A stretch of 64,000 nucleotides of DNA from Epiperipatus broadwayi (Eukaryota > Onychophora > Udeonychophora > Euonychophora > Peripatidae), in the NCBI GenBank assembly GCA_028023455.1, contig JAQFVV010012489.1, positions 1,460,381 to 1,524,380 on the forward strand, given 5' to 3'. The position numbers were made by a program, and so were the translations under genes. Of the stretch, positions 12,700 to 24,364 are shown piece by piece. The notes under the pieces were generated by a model. It had not been told where the DNA came from. It searched no databases and worked only from the letters and a program-made list of their open reading frames with translations. Positions within the stretch are counted from its first letter, which is position 1. Each line of letters begins with the position of its first letter.

Positions 12700-13105
12700 C
12701 TTACATATTTAAATGACATTCAAATGGTTTGTCACCAGAAGTTCATATGACATTCAAGCACTGGATTAGACAGAACTGAGTTTTATCAGCAATCTTAGAG
12801 CTTGAGGGTATCATTATCCAACTGCATTAATCTGTACCATATTTAAATGACATTCAAATGATTTATCACCAGAAGGTCATATGGCATTCAAGCACTGAAT
12901 AAGACAGAGCTGAGTTTTAATTAGCAGTCATAGAGCTTGAGTGGATCATTATCCAACTGCATTAATGTATAATATACTTAAATGACATTCAAATTGGTTG
13001 TCACTCAGAAGATCATATGACATTCAAGCACTGGATAAGACAGAGCTGAGTTTTGATTAGCAATCTTAGAGCTTGGGTGTATTATTATCCAACTGCATTG
13101 ATTTA
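12700..13105. repeat. Tandem array, three units of about 134 bp
   Basis: Units start near 12,707, 12,841 and 12,975. Each contains TTAAATGACATTCAAAT, CATATG/CATATGG, ATTCAAGCACTG, GAGCTTG and TTATCCAACTGCATT. Spacing of a shared anchor is 134 and 135 bp. Units differ by scattered substitutions, so the array is not recent. A minisatellite-like or satellite fragment. Confidence 0.85.
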
Positions 13106-13204
13106 TGAGAATTTTTAACTTGTAACTTTCTTTGACAAATATAATATGCTCATTACATTACAATAACTTCTAGTCATTCAAATTACAGATTTAATTATAT
13201 ATAG

Positions 13205-13325
13205 ATTGGTTTGGAATAGTTGGTAGAACATCCAACATGAAATCGAGAGATATCAAAATCGATTCTGGTACTTGCAGTTCTGATGCTCAAATTTTTTATG
13301 AACTCCTGAGCAATAAAATCATTAG
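13205..13325 (+). mobile_element. tRNA-derived SINE-like copy
   Basis: Has a box-A-like AGTTGGTAGAACATC, a box-B-like ATCGATTCTGG at tRNA-like distance, and a non-tRNA tail GCTCAAATTTTTTATGAACT then CCTGAGCAATAAAATC. Much of the tail is shared with the copy at 22,311-22,430 (TGCTTAAATTTCATGAGAA, CCTGAGCAATA). Degraded promoter boxes. Confidence 0.6.
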
Positions 13326-13725
13326 CATATTTTTTATAGATTATTTATAATAATTTAATGACTGGTTGAATTACATAATTGAAAATAAAATAAATGAGTA
13401 CTGAATGGCAGTGTGATCAGATCTTTTACAATTGATTGTTCTTTAATTAGCCTTTTTCTGATTATCTTTTATTTTATTGTGTTTCTTAAATTAATGGATT
13501 TTAACTCTCATAAAGATTTTGAGTCAGTAAATAATTTGTTTGTTTACTTATATAAAATGAAATTAGATGGAGTAATTATACATTATAATTACTTCAGTAC
13601 TTTGCCAAAAAATAACTTATGCCTGTATTAATATTACATGACTTCAGATTACATTTAAAGAGCATTATCTCTTCATATAGAACTAAACCATATAACCAAT
13701 TAGAAAATGTTGTAACAACCATAGA

Positions 13726-13822
13726 TTCCTATAAACTATTTTTGATTAGTTGATACATTTCAGACTTATGTTGTTTCCTATAAACTCTTTTTGGTTAGTT
13801 GATACATTCCATACTTATATTT
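13726..13822. repeat. Two-copy tandem duplication, period 49 bp
   Basis: TCCTATAAACT, TTAGTTGATACATT and ACTTAT recur at a 49-bp offset with a few substitutions. Confidence 0.75.
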
Positions 13823-13849
13823 TTGGTTCTAAATTGGTAAAAAAAGAGA

Positions 13850-14560
13850 TTTAAGATTTCAATTGTCAACATCTCTTCTAGAAATATGTCCAGCCCAAAT
13901 CCACTTGTTTTTTTTAATTCTTTCAGCAATGTCAGTAACATATGTTTGTTCTCTTACCCATACATTGAATTTTCAATCTCTTCATGTTAGGCCTAACATG
14001 TATCTCTCCATACTTCTTTGTGTGATCTAAAATTTCTGTATTGATCTTCTATTAAGTGCCAAGTCTCAGATCCATAAGTAAGAATTGATAAACACATTTA
14101 TTAAAAACCTTCATTTTCAAACATAAAGGCATATTTTCTTTTAATATTAAATTATTTCTACCAAAAGCACTCCAACCAAGTTTAATTTTATGATTAATTT
14201 TATCCATTATGTTTCCATCTACTGGCCATGGTATTTGTAGTTAGTTGTTAACTTTTTCTAACTCATCATAACCAATCTTTATTTTCATCTTTTGAGAAAA
14301 TCCATTGAACATTACTTTAGTCTTTTTAACATTTATGTTTAGTCCTACTTTCTACTTTCATCCAATAACTCTTGCAACATTTCCTGAAGATCTTAAGCAT
14401 TATTCTCAAAAATGACTATATCATCTGCAAAATCTAAATGATAAATAATCTCCATTTATTTTTACTCCTTTAGCTTTCTTTTTTAATCCACAAAATACTT
14501 CTTACAGCACTGCTGTAAGACATTTTGGAGCCATGAAGTTACCCTGTCTTATATCCATCA
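13850..14560 (-). mobile_element. RTE-type non-LTR retrotransposon relic (RT and C-terminus)
   Basis: Read on the minus strand from 14,560. The RT catalytic box is preserved as FADDIVIF (14,431-14,408), followed by DLQEMLQEL, GLNINVKKTKVMFNGF and GRNNLILKENMPLCLKMKVF, in canonical non-LTR order. The last 250 bp (13,860-14,130) align at nucleotide level with the younger copy at 55.54-55.83 kb, so both belong to one family. Several stops after the FADD block. 5'-truncated at about 14,560. Confidence 0.85.
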
Positions 14561-15596
14561 ATAATAATAAAAATAAAAAAACTTTCATTAAATAGACTTC
14601 TAATTCTAAAGGGACTTCTCCAATATTTTTCCACAGAGAAATAGTGAGGAAAAGTCAATAGTCAATGGACCTGCCAAATTACTAAGAGGTGGGGATTACA
14701 GATTTATTTTTTCCTACTTAAAAAAATTCAGATATTTATTTATTGATTAATAATTGGATGGCTAGTTGAACTGTTTATGAATGATCTATCTTAAAAACAA
14801 CCCTAAGCTGAAATCCAATAAAAAATTTCAGATTTCAATACCAGTTTTTGTAGAATGTGTCATGTCAATGTAATTTCTAAATTTGTCCAAGAGAAATTTA
14901 TAAAATTTAAAAGCACTATTTTTTGGGACATTTCTAACATAAATTATATTTAAATATTTTATTTTTATTTTTTATGTAATTTTATTAACAGTGTATTGTA
15001 TTTTAAACAAAGAAAAGCAACTCTAAACTTTGTATCCTTGGAATAAAGAGCAAATACTTTTCTGTTAGTAGTTATATTATCCTATAAAATTTAGTGGATT
15101 GATATAGTAGTAAAACTAACTCTATCACTTCAGTGTTTGAATAACTTATGAGTTTTAAAGCATCAAACTATTTGATTGTTTTTTAATGATTCCAGCCATA
15201 GCAATTTGACAATTTTAATTAACACAAAGATTTTAATTCAGTAATTCAAAATTATATATACAGTCCCCAAACAACATCACGTTTTGAACATTTTATATTG
15301 TTGCACAATTCCTCTTGTTTAAAACCATGGTTAACTTTGTCATGATGAGGATATATACTATTTTTAAATTACATTTTATCAATCCTTTACTTACAATTTT
15401 AATATTGTTGCTTTAATAAAGCCATTGGATTTAAAACATGATCTGCTAAAGAATTTTGCTATAGTTATATATTATTACATACGTAACCCTATATAAAACT
15501 AAACAGATAATTAAATTAGTTAATATAATTGTATTACTATTAGTTTAATGAAATATTTTTTGTTCTATAATTTTTGTAAATACAAGACAATTTGAT
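14561..15596. other. AT-rich sequence without recognisable gene
   Basis: No motif-bearing frames and no RNA gene seen. Confidence 0.5.
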
Positions 15597-15815
15597 GATT
15601 AGCTACTTAGGAGGTCACATGACATTTGATAGTCACATGTCACAGGTTAGACTTTGCTCTAGAAATACTACTGTGCTAACCACATAAAATAATAAAATAT
15701 TTAGTTGCTTAAGAGGACAATTACCATTTACATACAAAAATTGCTAGATGGAATTTGAATAAACTAAATTTAGATGCCATTTTGATCACTCTATAACTGA
15801 ATTGCTAAAACATAC
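15597..15815. repeat. Dispersed repeat, copy 1 of the 49.1-kb family
   Basis: The part 15,697-15,815 shares TTAGTTGCTTAAGAGG, an AAATTGCTAGATGGA-like block and CTCTATAACTGAATTGCTAAA with 49,135-49,258. The first 100 bp is a partial internal duplication (GCTACTTAGGAGGTCACATG). Probably an unnamed SINE or short non-autonomous element. Confidence 0.55.
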
Positions 15816-18609
15816 TATTTTCAGTTAGAAATGCATCTCTGGAATTATTTACTTTTTTAGAACTCTTTGTTTACATATTTCGAATACGTGTGGTGCAGTA
15901 TAAGTTTTAATTACATTTAAAGACATTAATATCTATTTTACTTTGTAAATATTAAATGCGTTTAGAAAAATGGAGAGATAACTGAAATATTTTTGGTTGA
16001 GCAGAGTGATACAAACACTGGAAAATCTTAGTGATCTTTTTTTATTTATTTGTTTATGTAATATTTATAAAAAAAAAAAAATTCGTGAGTGCAATGATTG
16101 TTTTGCAATCGTGGAAATTATATTATTGTTAAGTTCATTAAATAAACAAATGTGTTCACATTTTTCACAATCAATCAGGTATTTTCAAGGTTCATTAACA
16201 TTTTAAAAAAAGAAAAAAAAATTTTTTTTAAAAAGAAAGAAAAAACAGTTAAAATTATTATACAAAAAGCAATAATTTATTCATATATAAATATATTTAC
16301 AACAATTTAAAAATAAATATTTACATAAAAATAAGAAGAGAAAACATTTAAAAAAACAATAACACTTTCACCACTTTATTACACTTGAAAATAAATTTTA
16401 AAAAGTTACACATATTATATCTGAATTTAGCTACATATTAATAACACTTTTGGTAATACATATTTAGAAATGTTTTCTTGATATACAAAAGCAATATGTG
16501 TGACTTTTTTAAATAAGTAATTGCATACATAAATGTGATTTAAGGAAGTCCAGATATATCAGAAGAAGTAGGTAAATGTATAAATAATGTTCAGTCAGTA
16601 AAATAAATTATTCTTTATTGGTAGAAATAAATAAATAAATAGAAAGTGTTAACTTTTAAAGTGAAAAAAGTGAGAATTATTGCTCATAACAAGGAATGCT
16701 TACTATTTTTATATAGATGATTTTATATTTCTTCAAATGTGCCAACTATAAATACATATAGTAAAGTATCTGATATAAAGAAAGTGTCTAGAAACTGTGT
16801 TAAACATTTTAAGTACAACAAGATGTATAATAATTCCTTGAATCAGTATGCAAAAGTTGACAAAATAAGTACATAAAGAAGTCAGAAAAGATTGTTTCTG
16901 AAACAATTCAAAGCATTTTATAAAGTAAAATCGTACACTACAAAGCATCAGAATTCCCAAGTTGACATAGTTAATGATTATTCACATTTATATATCTAAA
17001 AGTCATTCCATTATGTGTTATCTATGAACTCTGCTTACAGTCTGAACTAAACTTTTGATATTTTTTTTTTTTTAAATAAAGCAATCTTTAAATATCCCAT
17101 TCCTGGACAAATGCTTTTGCAAAAGTTTTCTAAAGGAGAACAGAAAACAAAAACAAAAAAACATTTCCAACTTCTAATAGTGAGATTTTTTTTTTTAAAT
17201 TATTGTCTAGTAACTAGATAAATTTTCTGATAATAATGGAATGAATAGTTGAATTTCTTATACTCTCTCATACAGAAAGAAAAATATCCTAAGTTTGCTT
17301 GTAACTTTAAAAAACTTGATGTTTCAGGCTGGGTTCAAACTTTATTCATAAGAATGGCAAGTAACTTGTTGACCATTACTATCAAAGGCTTTTCAATTAT
17401 AATTTTTTTTTAAAAAAAAAAAAAAAAACTAAATTAAATATTAAAAAAAAAATCCTTCTAAAATTATCAACAGATAAGAATAGAAAATTAACTTGGTATT
17501 TTAACATTAAAATAAAAGTTCATTTCCATATAAATAAGAATAGAAAATTGGTTTGGCAAATTATTGTCTCAGAATCTAATACTATGTTTATTAAAGTTAA
17601 ATAAAAATTTGGAATGTATATCAACATATATATATAACAAAGTAAGATAAACATGTAATCTATATATTTTAATTTTAACATTTTAAAAAATATTCTATTA
17701 AATCTTAAATATTCTTGCATTTGCTTTGTCAATTGTATTTAATATTTTTTTTTTACACGCCATTAATCAAATTCTTAATTATAAGGCTTTTTTTTTTTTT
17801 GAATTTGTGAATTTTTCAGACTATAGGAGTATATAGATTTAATCTTTACTTTTAAAGAATAAAAATGACATTTGAAATTTTCTCTCACATTAGAAGATTT
17901 CGAACACAAAATATTTAGAAAAATAATACTTTAGCTATATTTTTATCAAAAAATAAACATTTTTATCAAAAAATAAACATTTTTATATCAATTCTATGTG
18001 ACACTTCAGCTATCTACTGTCATAATATCAGTATCTTTTTTTTACATCAGATCAAACAATATTTATTTACACTCACTAACTGATATATAAATTGATATTT
18101 ATTATTTGTCTATGAGTTTATTTTACATGTTAAAAAATTGTATATATTGTACATCCTTATTAGATATTGTAGCATATTTTTAATAGATGTTTTACTTTCA
18201 CTCTTAGCCTGGGGAATTTGGCTTTTATTGGCTGCTGTTATAAGTAACTGCTTTTTAATTAAGTAATTACAAATGGATAACTGCATACATTAAATATCTA
18301 TGTATATATAAACATTTTAAACTAAAAATAAAAAAAATATTCCCAGTAATTTTGTAAGGATTTATTGAAGTTTATATATAGATTAAAATTAAGATGCTAG
18401 AACAAATTGTGTTTTAATGTAATATAATTTTTAATCTTTACTTATTTTCAAAAAAAAAGATGTAATATAAATATACATCTTAATTGATTCAATCATCAAT
18501 AACATTTGTTGAGAAATAAACATGGGCCTCAGCTTACTTAGTATTATCATTTATTCAAGGTAAATATATTTAATCAAAGTTGTAATGATGTTTAATTTCA
18601 AAAAATTTA
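15816..18609. other. AT-rich sequence with homopolymer runs
   Basis: Many poly-A and poly-T tracts (16,200-16,260; 17,405-17,455; 17,790). A 21-bp unit TTTTTATCAAAAAATAAACA is repeated at 17,940-17,982. No gene supported. Confidence 0.5.
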
Positions 18610-19095
18610 AAAACATTGAATTTTATTTGTGACATAATACATATGTCGAATGAAGTCAACAATTTTTATGTGTAAAAATCACAAACTAAATACTTCTCTT
18701 AGCCATGTTAAATCTCATTCTCTCCTGAATTTATCTATACTTCTATAAATCCATGTATTTCTTTCCATTTATTAACATTACCTTTTAATATGTATTTTAT
18801 TAATACTTCAGAAAACTGAAGTTTTCTAGTGAGTTCATAGTATCTTATTGAATCATATTTGTGATATAATGATACATATGTTGGACAAATTTCGAAGATT
18901 CAATGTGCAAAACACTATAAGCCTAAATTCTTTGTTAGCCAAGTAAAATCTCCACCTCCCCTCTTCTTCTTTTAAATATTTCTAAATTTTTATCTCATTT
19001 ATTAATAATATCTTTTAATTTGCAAGTACCAAATTAGTCTAAATGTGCTCTTGCATTCTACTAATGCATCAGAAAATTGAAGTTTTCTATTGAGT
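18610..19095. repeat. Diverged direct repeat, two units of about 240 bp
   Basis: Units at about 18,610-18,840 and 18,845-19,095 share, in order, TTTGTGA.ATAAT, ACATATGT, TTAGCCA.GT, TCATTTATTAA-like and TCAGAAAA.TGAAGTTTTCTA. An old tandem duplication. Confidence 0.65.
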
Positions 19096-19444
19096 TTATA
19101 GAAAAATAAGATAATAGTTAGCATAACAAACAACATCTGAATTGCAAATTATTGCTATATATATGCAATATAATATTTTAATTTTACCATGATTTTAGTA
19201 AAAGATGCTTTAATATTCAGATTCTTAAGTTTCAATCTATTACCATAATAAATTAAATAACTGATTATAATGTGTAAGCACACATAAATTCATTCTAATT
19301 TTTTTCTCATGATATAACTAATGTAGTTGCTTCAGGTTCAAAAAATGTAATGAATATTGAAATAATTAATCAAAACAAAATTGCAACAGTGTAGTGTACA
19401 CATTTTTTAAATATCTTTTCAAGTAAATATAGAAATACTATGTT

Positions 19445-19790
19445 AGTTTTGATAACATTCTTCCATGAACATTATTTTTGTCTGTTATTAATTCACAAAC
19501 CATCGAAGGTTTTTGAGTTTAGTCTAGGTTTTCTAAAAATGTATTTAGCTCACCTCTATATTCATCTTTTAATTCTCTATTGGTTTGCTTTCTTGTATAC
19601 AAATTCCAAATTTGATTGCTCATTCTTAATTCAACAAGTATATTTTCATAGGTGCTATATTCTCAAATGTCTGTGCTAGTTTTATATTAAATGTCCATGT
19701 TTCACATCCAAAAGAAAGGACTGGAAATATAGCTATTACGACACCTTTAGTTAAGTTTATTGCTGAAAAGTAGATAGAAATAATTAGAGT
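19445..19790 (-). mobile_element. Non-LTR retrotransposon C-terminal relic
   Basis: Minus-strand reading gives PVLSFGCETWTFNIKLAQ, matching the well-known post-RT block 'vl.YGcEtWtl' of non-LTR retrotransposons, followed by decayed sequence. It shares this block position with the 55.4-kb copy (PVLTYGSETWTL) but the flanking residues differ. Palm motifs not found. Confidence 0.7.
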
Positions 19791-21604
19791 ATTATGACCA
19801 AGTAATGAAAGCCATCATCATAAACAATTTTCCATTGTTTATCATCTTTATATAATTTATTTTAATACCTTAAATCTAAAATACACCATAAAAGAATAAA
19901 GCATCTTACTCAAGATTTAATAAAAGTAAAAGCATTATAATTAGATCCTGCTGCAATAGTATGTGATGTTTGAATAATCTAGTTACAGATTAAATCAAAC
20001 AATTTTATTCAGTTGTTCAAAGTGTGGTTTTTAATTACTGAAATGAGAATTAATCGAGACCATTTGTCTCTTGATTATTTAATCACTGTGCTAATCCATA
20101 CAGGGTTGTTATTTAGTTATTTCTATTATTTTACTTATTATTAAATTCTTTCATAATTTTTATTTAGCTTTATGTGTGTGTTGTTTTTAGTAATACTACA
20201 AACAAACATGTTTCTTCGTTGTTTAAAAGCAATCAATTTTGTTTTACTAAAGAAGAAAAAAATTTTTAGTTAAGTAATTATTATTTTAAAGCTTGAAATA
20301 GACTAAATCAAAGCTTTCACTCATAAAGTAAAATTGAACAATTATGAAAAACCAATTTCATAAGTAATTATACATAAAATGAATAATATTGAATGCTAGC
20401 AGAAAAATACTAATTATAGAGAAGGAAAAAATGTTTCTACTAATTTAATTACATCTAAAGTTACATTTTTTCAAACTGCTAATTAATTGAAAAACACCAA
20501 CTTCAGTTTTCACACAGTGAAGCCACTTGGAAATTACTGCAGTTTTGTAAAGATAAATTATAAAGTAATTGAGTTAGTGTTTCAACTTGAGTTACAATTT
20601 CTTAAATGGGAAAGGCTTTCGATAAAAGAATATGGATAAATTGATAAAACAAAGATGGCAGTTGTTTCCGTGAAAGTCAAGTACATTTTATTTATTTCTA
20701 AGTCTTTGTATACAACGCAAATATTTCAAATGAATATGTTCAATCCATTAACTCTAGAATAAAAGTGAAAATAATTTACAACTTTCCAAGATTAATTTTA
20801 CTGAACAGCTAATGTGATTAATCAAACAGTTTTTTTTTTTTTAAATAAGAAGTCAGATGATTTAAATTTATTTTTCAAACTGATTTATTCAAATGAGATT
20901 TCTAAAGAAACACTTGAATAATCGCTTCTTGTATTGAAACTGACAACTATATAGACAATCCATTTTTTTACAACGTCGTTAAAGAAAAAAATTATTGTAA
21001 AAAAAAATATAAATTAATAATAATAAAAACGATAATATTTTCTGCCACTGCAATGGAATTATTAATTTACACCATAGCTATCTGATGTTTGCTTGAGTAA
21101 TCAATGGCCATTAGATGATGATGTCGTACATAATTATCAGAAAATATGGATATCACTGATGAGCTGTTGTTAAATTTAATAGTTTACGTTAACCCACAAA
21201 ATCGAATGTAATAACAGTACTATCCGGGACTCATTGATTCACATTAGAATTAGCATAGAAGGATATTAATGATATAGACATAATCTTTTACTTTGGATTA
21301 AACCTGAAATAATGCAAACTTTGAATAATGAACTGTTTACTAAATTAACATGCTTCAATTTAAAAGATGGTTCCCTGCTTTTCTACCAAATTGACATGTT
21401 TCATTAAGATTAAAATTGATACTGTGGATCAACATGTTTATAAAAAGAAGATTATGTTTTGATAAAATAAATGTAATAATTAATAAGCAAAAGGTCATGA
21501 TAACAGAATACAGTGAGAAAAAACATAACATATCAATCAACAATATTTGATCATATGAACAGGTCCAGAGAGCAGTCACATCACATATGTATCCACTATT
21601 GAAG
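19791..21604. other. AT-rich sequence without recognisable gene
   Basis: No supported feature. At 21,557-21,600 the string CAGGTCCAGAGAGCAGTCAC resembles CAGGTCCAGATAATAGTCAC at 24,843, a short dispersed repeat next to foldback copies at both places. Confidence 0.5.
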
Positions 21605-21620
21605 TAATATCTTATTACAA
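21605..21620. repeat. Target-site duplication, left
   Basis: TAATATCTTATTACAA, identical to 22,223-22,238, directly abutting the palindromic element. Confidence 0.85.
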
Positions 21621-21724
21621 ACAAAGCAAAGCAAAACTCCATATAGTAGTGCCACCTGTGCTAAACAGACTAATCAATGGATGCCAGAAGGCTTGTGCAT
21701 AAAATCCCTATCCAATGCCTACTC

Positions 21725-21783
21725 ATCCAATATCCCCAGACTAGTTTCTGGCTTGTGGCCTTCATCAGTGAGGAGCCTTGGAT
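21725..21783 (-). ncRNA. Type I hammerhead ribozyme motif, left arm
   Basis: Reading 5' to 3' on the minus strand: stem I outer strand ATCCAA, internal loop GGC, stem I inner strand TCCTCA, core CTGATGA (21,768-21,762), stem II with AGGC/GCCA around a CACAA loop, core GAAAC (21,748-21,744), 2-nt loop TA, cleavage triplet GTC (21,741-21,739), then TGGGGA pairing with TCCTCA, internal loop TA, and TTGGAT pairing with ATCCAA. All invariant core bases are present. Stem III is only two pairs (A-U, C-G) closed by two nucleotides. The first stem II position is an A opposite A, which is a caveat for activity as a monomer. Confidence 0.75.
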
Positions 21784-22004
21784 ATGAGAGCACTGCATCT
21801 AGATCTTAGGATCTAATGCAACCCTCTAGCAACCACCTTTTATCTCTACTTAACTACAAAACTATGAGCATGAAATTGAAAACACAAAAAATATTTTCAA
21901 TCTAAGCTCAATAGCTTATATAGTCATATGGGTCTGAACTCAGTTCAGCACCCATACGTTTTGGTGTCTTTGGCTCTTCAACAACTTAGATGCAGTGCTC
22001 TCAG

Positions 22005-22063
22005 ATCCAAAGTTCTTCACTGACGAAGGCCACAAGCCAGAAACTAGTCTGGGGATATTGGAT
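22005..22063 (+). ncRNA. Type I hammerhead ribozyme motif, right arm
   Basis: ATCCAA (22,005-22,010), loop AGT, TCTTCA (22,014-22,019), CTGACGA (22,020-22,026; position 7 of the core is free to vary), stem II GGC/GCC with CACAA loop, GAAAC (22,040-22,044), TA, GTC (22,047-22,049), TGGGGA (22,050-22,055), TA, TTGGAT (22,058-22,063). Predicted cleavage after 22,049. Stem I inner pairs include two G-U wobbles. It is the inverted partner of the left-arm motif, and in a full-length transcript the left arm would be its complement. Confidence 0.75.
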
Positions 22064-22222
22064 GAGTAGGCATTGGATAGGGATTTTATGCACAAGCCTT
22101 CTGGCATCCATTGATTACTCTGTTTAGCACAGGTGGCACTACTATATGGAGTTTTGCTTTGCCTTGTTTATAAACAATTATGTGCTAGTATTGGAGATGT
22201 GATCATGTGATGCTTGCTGGTT

Positions 22223-22238
22223 TAATATCTTATTACAA
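22223..22238. repeat. Target-site duplication, right
   Basis: TAATATCTTATTACAA, identical to 21,605-21,620. Confidence 0.85.
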
Positions 22239-22310
22239 TAATCATCAGGTATTCCACTATAGAAACATAAATGTTACTTGTCAAAAGATAATTAAATTTT
22301 ATACAATGCA

Positions 22311-22430
22311 TTGGGTCTTAAGGCAATGGTAGAGGGGTTGATTCTATAGTTCATGATCCATGGTTTGCAGCTTAAGTGCTTAAATTTCATGAGAATCTTT
22401 GTGGAAATTCCTGAGCAATATATTGTTTAT
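22311..22430 (+). mobile_element. tRNA-derived SINE-like copy
   Basis: Box-A-like AAGGCAATGGTAGAGGGGTT, a degraded box-B region near TTCATGATCC, and the shared tail TGCTTAAATTTCATGAGAA...CCTGAGCAATA. Same family as 13,205-13,325, and probably 54,281-54,400. Confidence 0.6.
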
Positions 22431-23576
22431 TTATTCTTTAATCATTTATAAATGCATCATGAAAGAGTTAAAAGCTCTAATGCCATGTTATACTATACCT
22501 AGAGTATTTCTGGTTGTATGATTAGATTTACTATTAATAAAAATGATAATATAACATTAACTAATGGTTATAATGATTGATTACAATTTTAATCCAACTG
22601 CTTAAAAAACAATATTCTGAAAATACAATAGTATGTGTCATTGTGTTTTCCTGAAGGTTTGTGATGATGGTGATCTAGTTGTATTTTTATATTGGACTAT
22701 TTCCATCATCTAATATATGTATTGAATGTCTTTAGAAAAATTTAACTTTGTTTAAATATTCCAAATACATTCAACTATTAATAATAGCACATCAAATATG
22801 TTAGTATATGTTCTCATATAATCAACATCACTTGAATGCATTATAAAGACAGTACAATAAATGTAATTAATGAAAGTATGGTGGAATAGACTATTTACAT
22901 GTATCTATAAAAATATATTATACAATGAAAAGAAAAGTAAGTTAAATATATGTTAAGTATTTAATTTTTAAAAAACCCTGCTACCCTAATTTTTAATTGA
23001 GTTTTAAATTTTTAACTTGAGAGAGTTTTGCCTATTTTAAAAAGAGTTCTAAATGTTGGGTCTGAACGACAGATGAAATGATAATCTCTAGTCTTATAAA
23101 TGATTAATAGCATTAATATATTTATTTAAAGTGGCTGGTATCAATGTTAATTGTAATAATGAAAAAAAAACTTGATTTATAGAAATAAAGATAGTATAAG
23201 TATTTGCTGAGCATGACATTAAATTTGGAGATTTTAAAAAAATAGTCAAGGATATTAATATAGTAAATATATTTCACAAATCCTGGTCAGAAAAAAAATT
23301 ACAGCAAAATGTACACTTTCAAAGCATAAACCCACATAATCATGATTGTTAATAAGTTTAATGTTTTCATATTTAATAATGGCTCTAAAGTATCAAAATA
23401 TTATATATATGGCAGTATTACAAACAAGGTACTGGTATGATACTAATCACTATGGAAACTGCAAGATCAGAATCATCATCACAAGATTTAATGTTACTCA
23501 AATTTATGCTCTAAAGTGCATATACCAATGTTTGTAATCAGTTCAAAAGGAAAAAAGTAAATATCAGAAATGTACA
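22431..23576. other. AT-rich sequence without recognisable gene
   Basis: A 63-codon plus frame at 23,346-23,537 has no motif. No RNA gene or element identified. Confidence 0.5.
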
Positions 23577-24352
23577 GACATAGATGCAAAACTCTCCATA
23601 GAGTAGCACCACTCAGTGCAAGCCACAGTAATCAATGGATGCAGAAAAATTTATGCATAAAATCCCTATCTATTTTATGCTTATATAATATCCCCAAACT
23701 AGTTTATAGCTTGTGGCTTTAATCAATGAGGAGCTTTGGATCTGACAACACTGCATCTATATCTTAGGATCTAAAGCAACTCTCGAGCAGCCATCTTTTA
23801 TATTTTTAATTAACTATAAAGTTTTGAATCCAAAATGATAAACCAATAATGTTTTTTAATTCAAGCTTATCTGCTTGTGTAGATCTGAACTGAGTTCAGA
23901 ATCTATATATTTTGATGTCTTTGGTATTTTAATAATTACAGTCACCATAATGCTATTGAGCAGAATTGGTAATGATCCGAGATCAGCTCTCTATGACTAC
24001 ACAAGAAAATGAGATTGAATGGAAAACATTATTGTGTTTTTATTTTGGACTCAAATAAATTTTTATAATTAACCAAAAAGGTAAAAGGGTGGCTGTTGAA
24101 AGATTGCATTACATCCTAAGATCTTGGTGCAGTGCTTTTAGAACCAAAGCCCCTCACTAATGAAAGCCACAAGATAAAACTAGTCTGGAGATATTGGATA
24201 AGTATGTACTAGATAGGGATTTTAAGCACAAACCTTTCTGCATCCATTAATTACTCTGGCTTGCACTTAGTGTAATTACTATATGGAGAGTTTTGCCTCT
24301 GTGTTAACAGCTTGTGCAAGCATAAAAATAGTAATCATATAATGTTTAGTGG
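23577..24352. mobile_element. Palindromic foldback element, long copy with decayed hammerheads
   Basis: Arms begin GCAAAACTCTCCATAGAGTA at left and end TATGGAGAGTTTTGCCTCTG plus the constant tail (GCTTGTGCAAGCATAAAAAT...TTTAGTGGTTAAA) at right. The centre is longer than in the 21.6-kb copy and includes ACTGAGTTCAGA and TTAACCAAAAAGGTAAAAGG. The left hammerhead (23,683-23,741, minus) has TTGATTA in place of CTGATGA; the right (24,142-24,200, plus) reads CTAATGA and AAAAC but keeps TAGTC. Both are predicted dead. No convincing TSD seen. Confidence 0.85.
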
Positions 24353-24364
24353 TTAAATACTAAT

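Larger units (their letters stand above)
21621..22222. mobile_element. Palindromic retroposon with a hammerhead motif in each arm (best copy)
   Basis: Two inverted arms (about 21,621-21,840 and 21,980-22,175) around a 140-bp centre. Arms share AAAACTCCATATAGTAGTG, GTGCATAAAATCCCTATCC and the hammerhead block. The right end carries an extra tail of about 50 nt (ATTATGTGCTAG...TGATCATGTGATG...TGGTT) absent on the left. The element is bracketed exactly by the 16-bp direct repeat TAATATCTTATTACAA at 21,605-21,620 and 22,223-22,238. A 16-bp TSD and one variable end suggest target-primed or similar reverse-transcriptase insertion rather than a DNA transposase. Related copies or pieces lie at 7.38, 8.49, 11.14, 23.58, 24.37, 27.82, 52.46, 52.59 and 53.67 kb. 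No protein is encoded; antisense frames over the arms are incidental. Confidence 0.9.

Noticed and set aside
12700-13105. CRISPR-like array
   Set aside because: Eukaryotic context and contiguous 134-bp units without spacer/repeat alternation; an ordinary tandem repeat.
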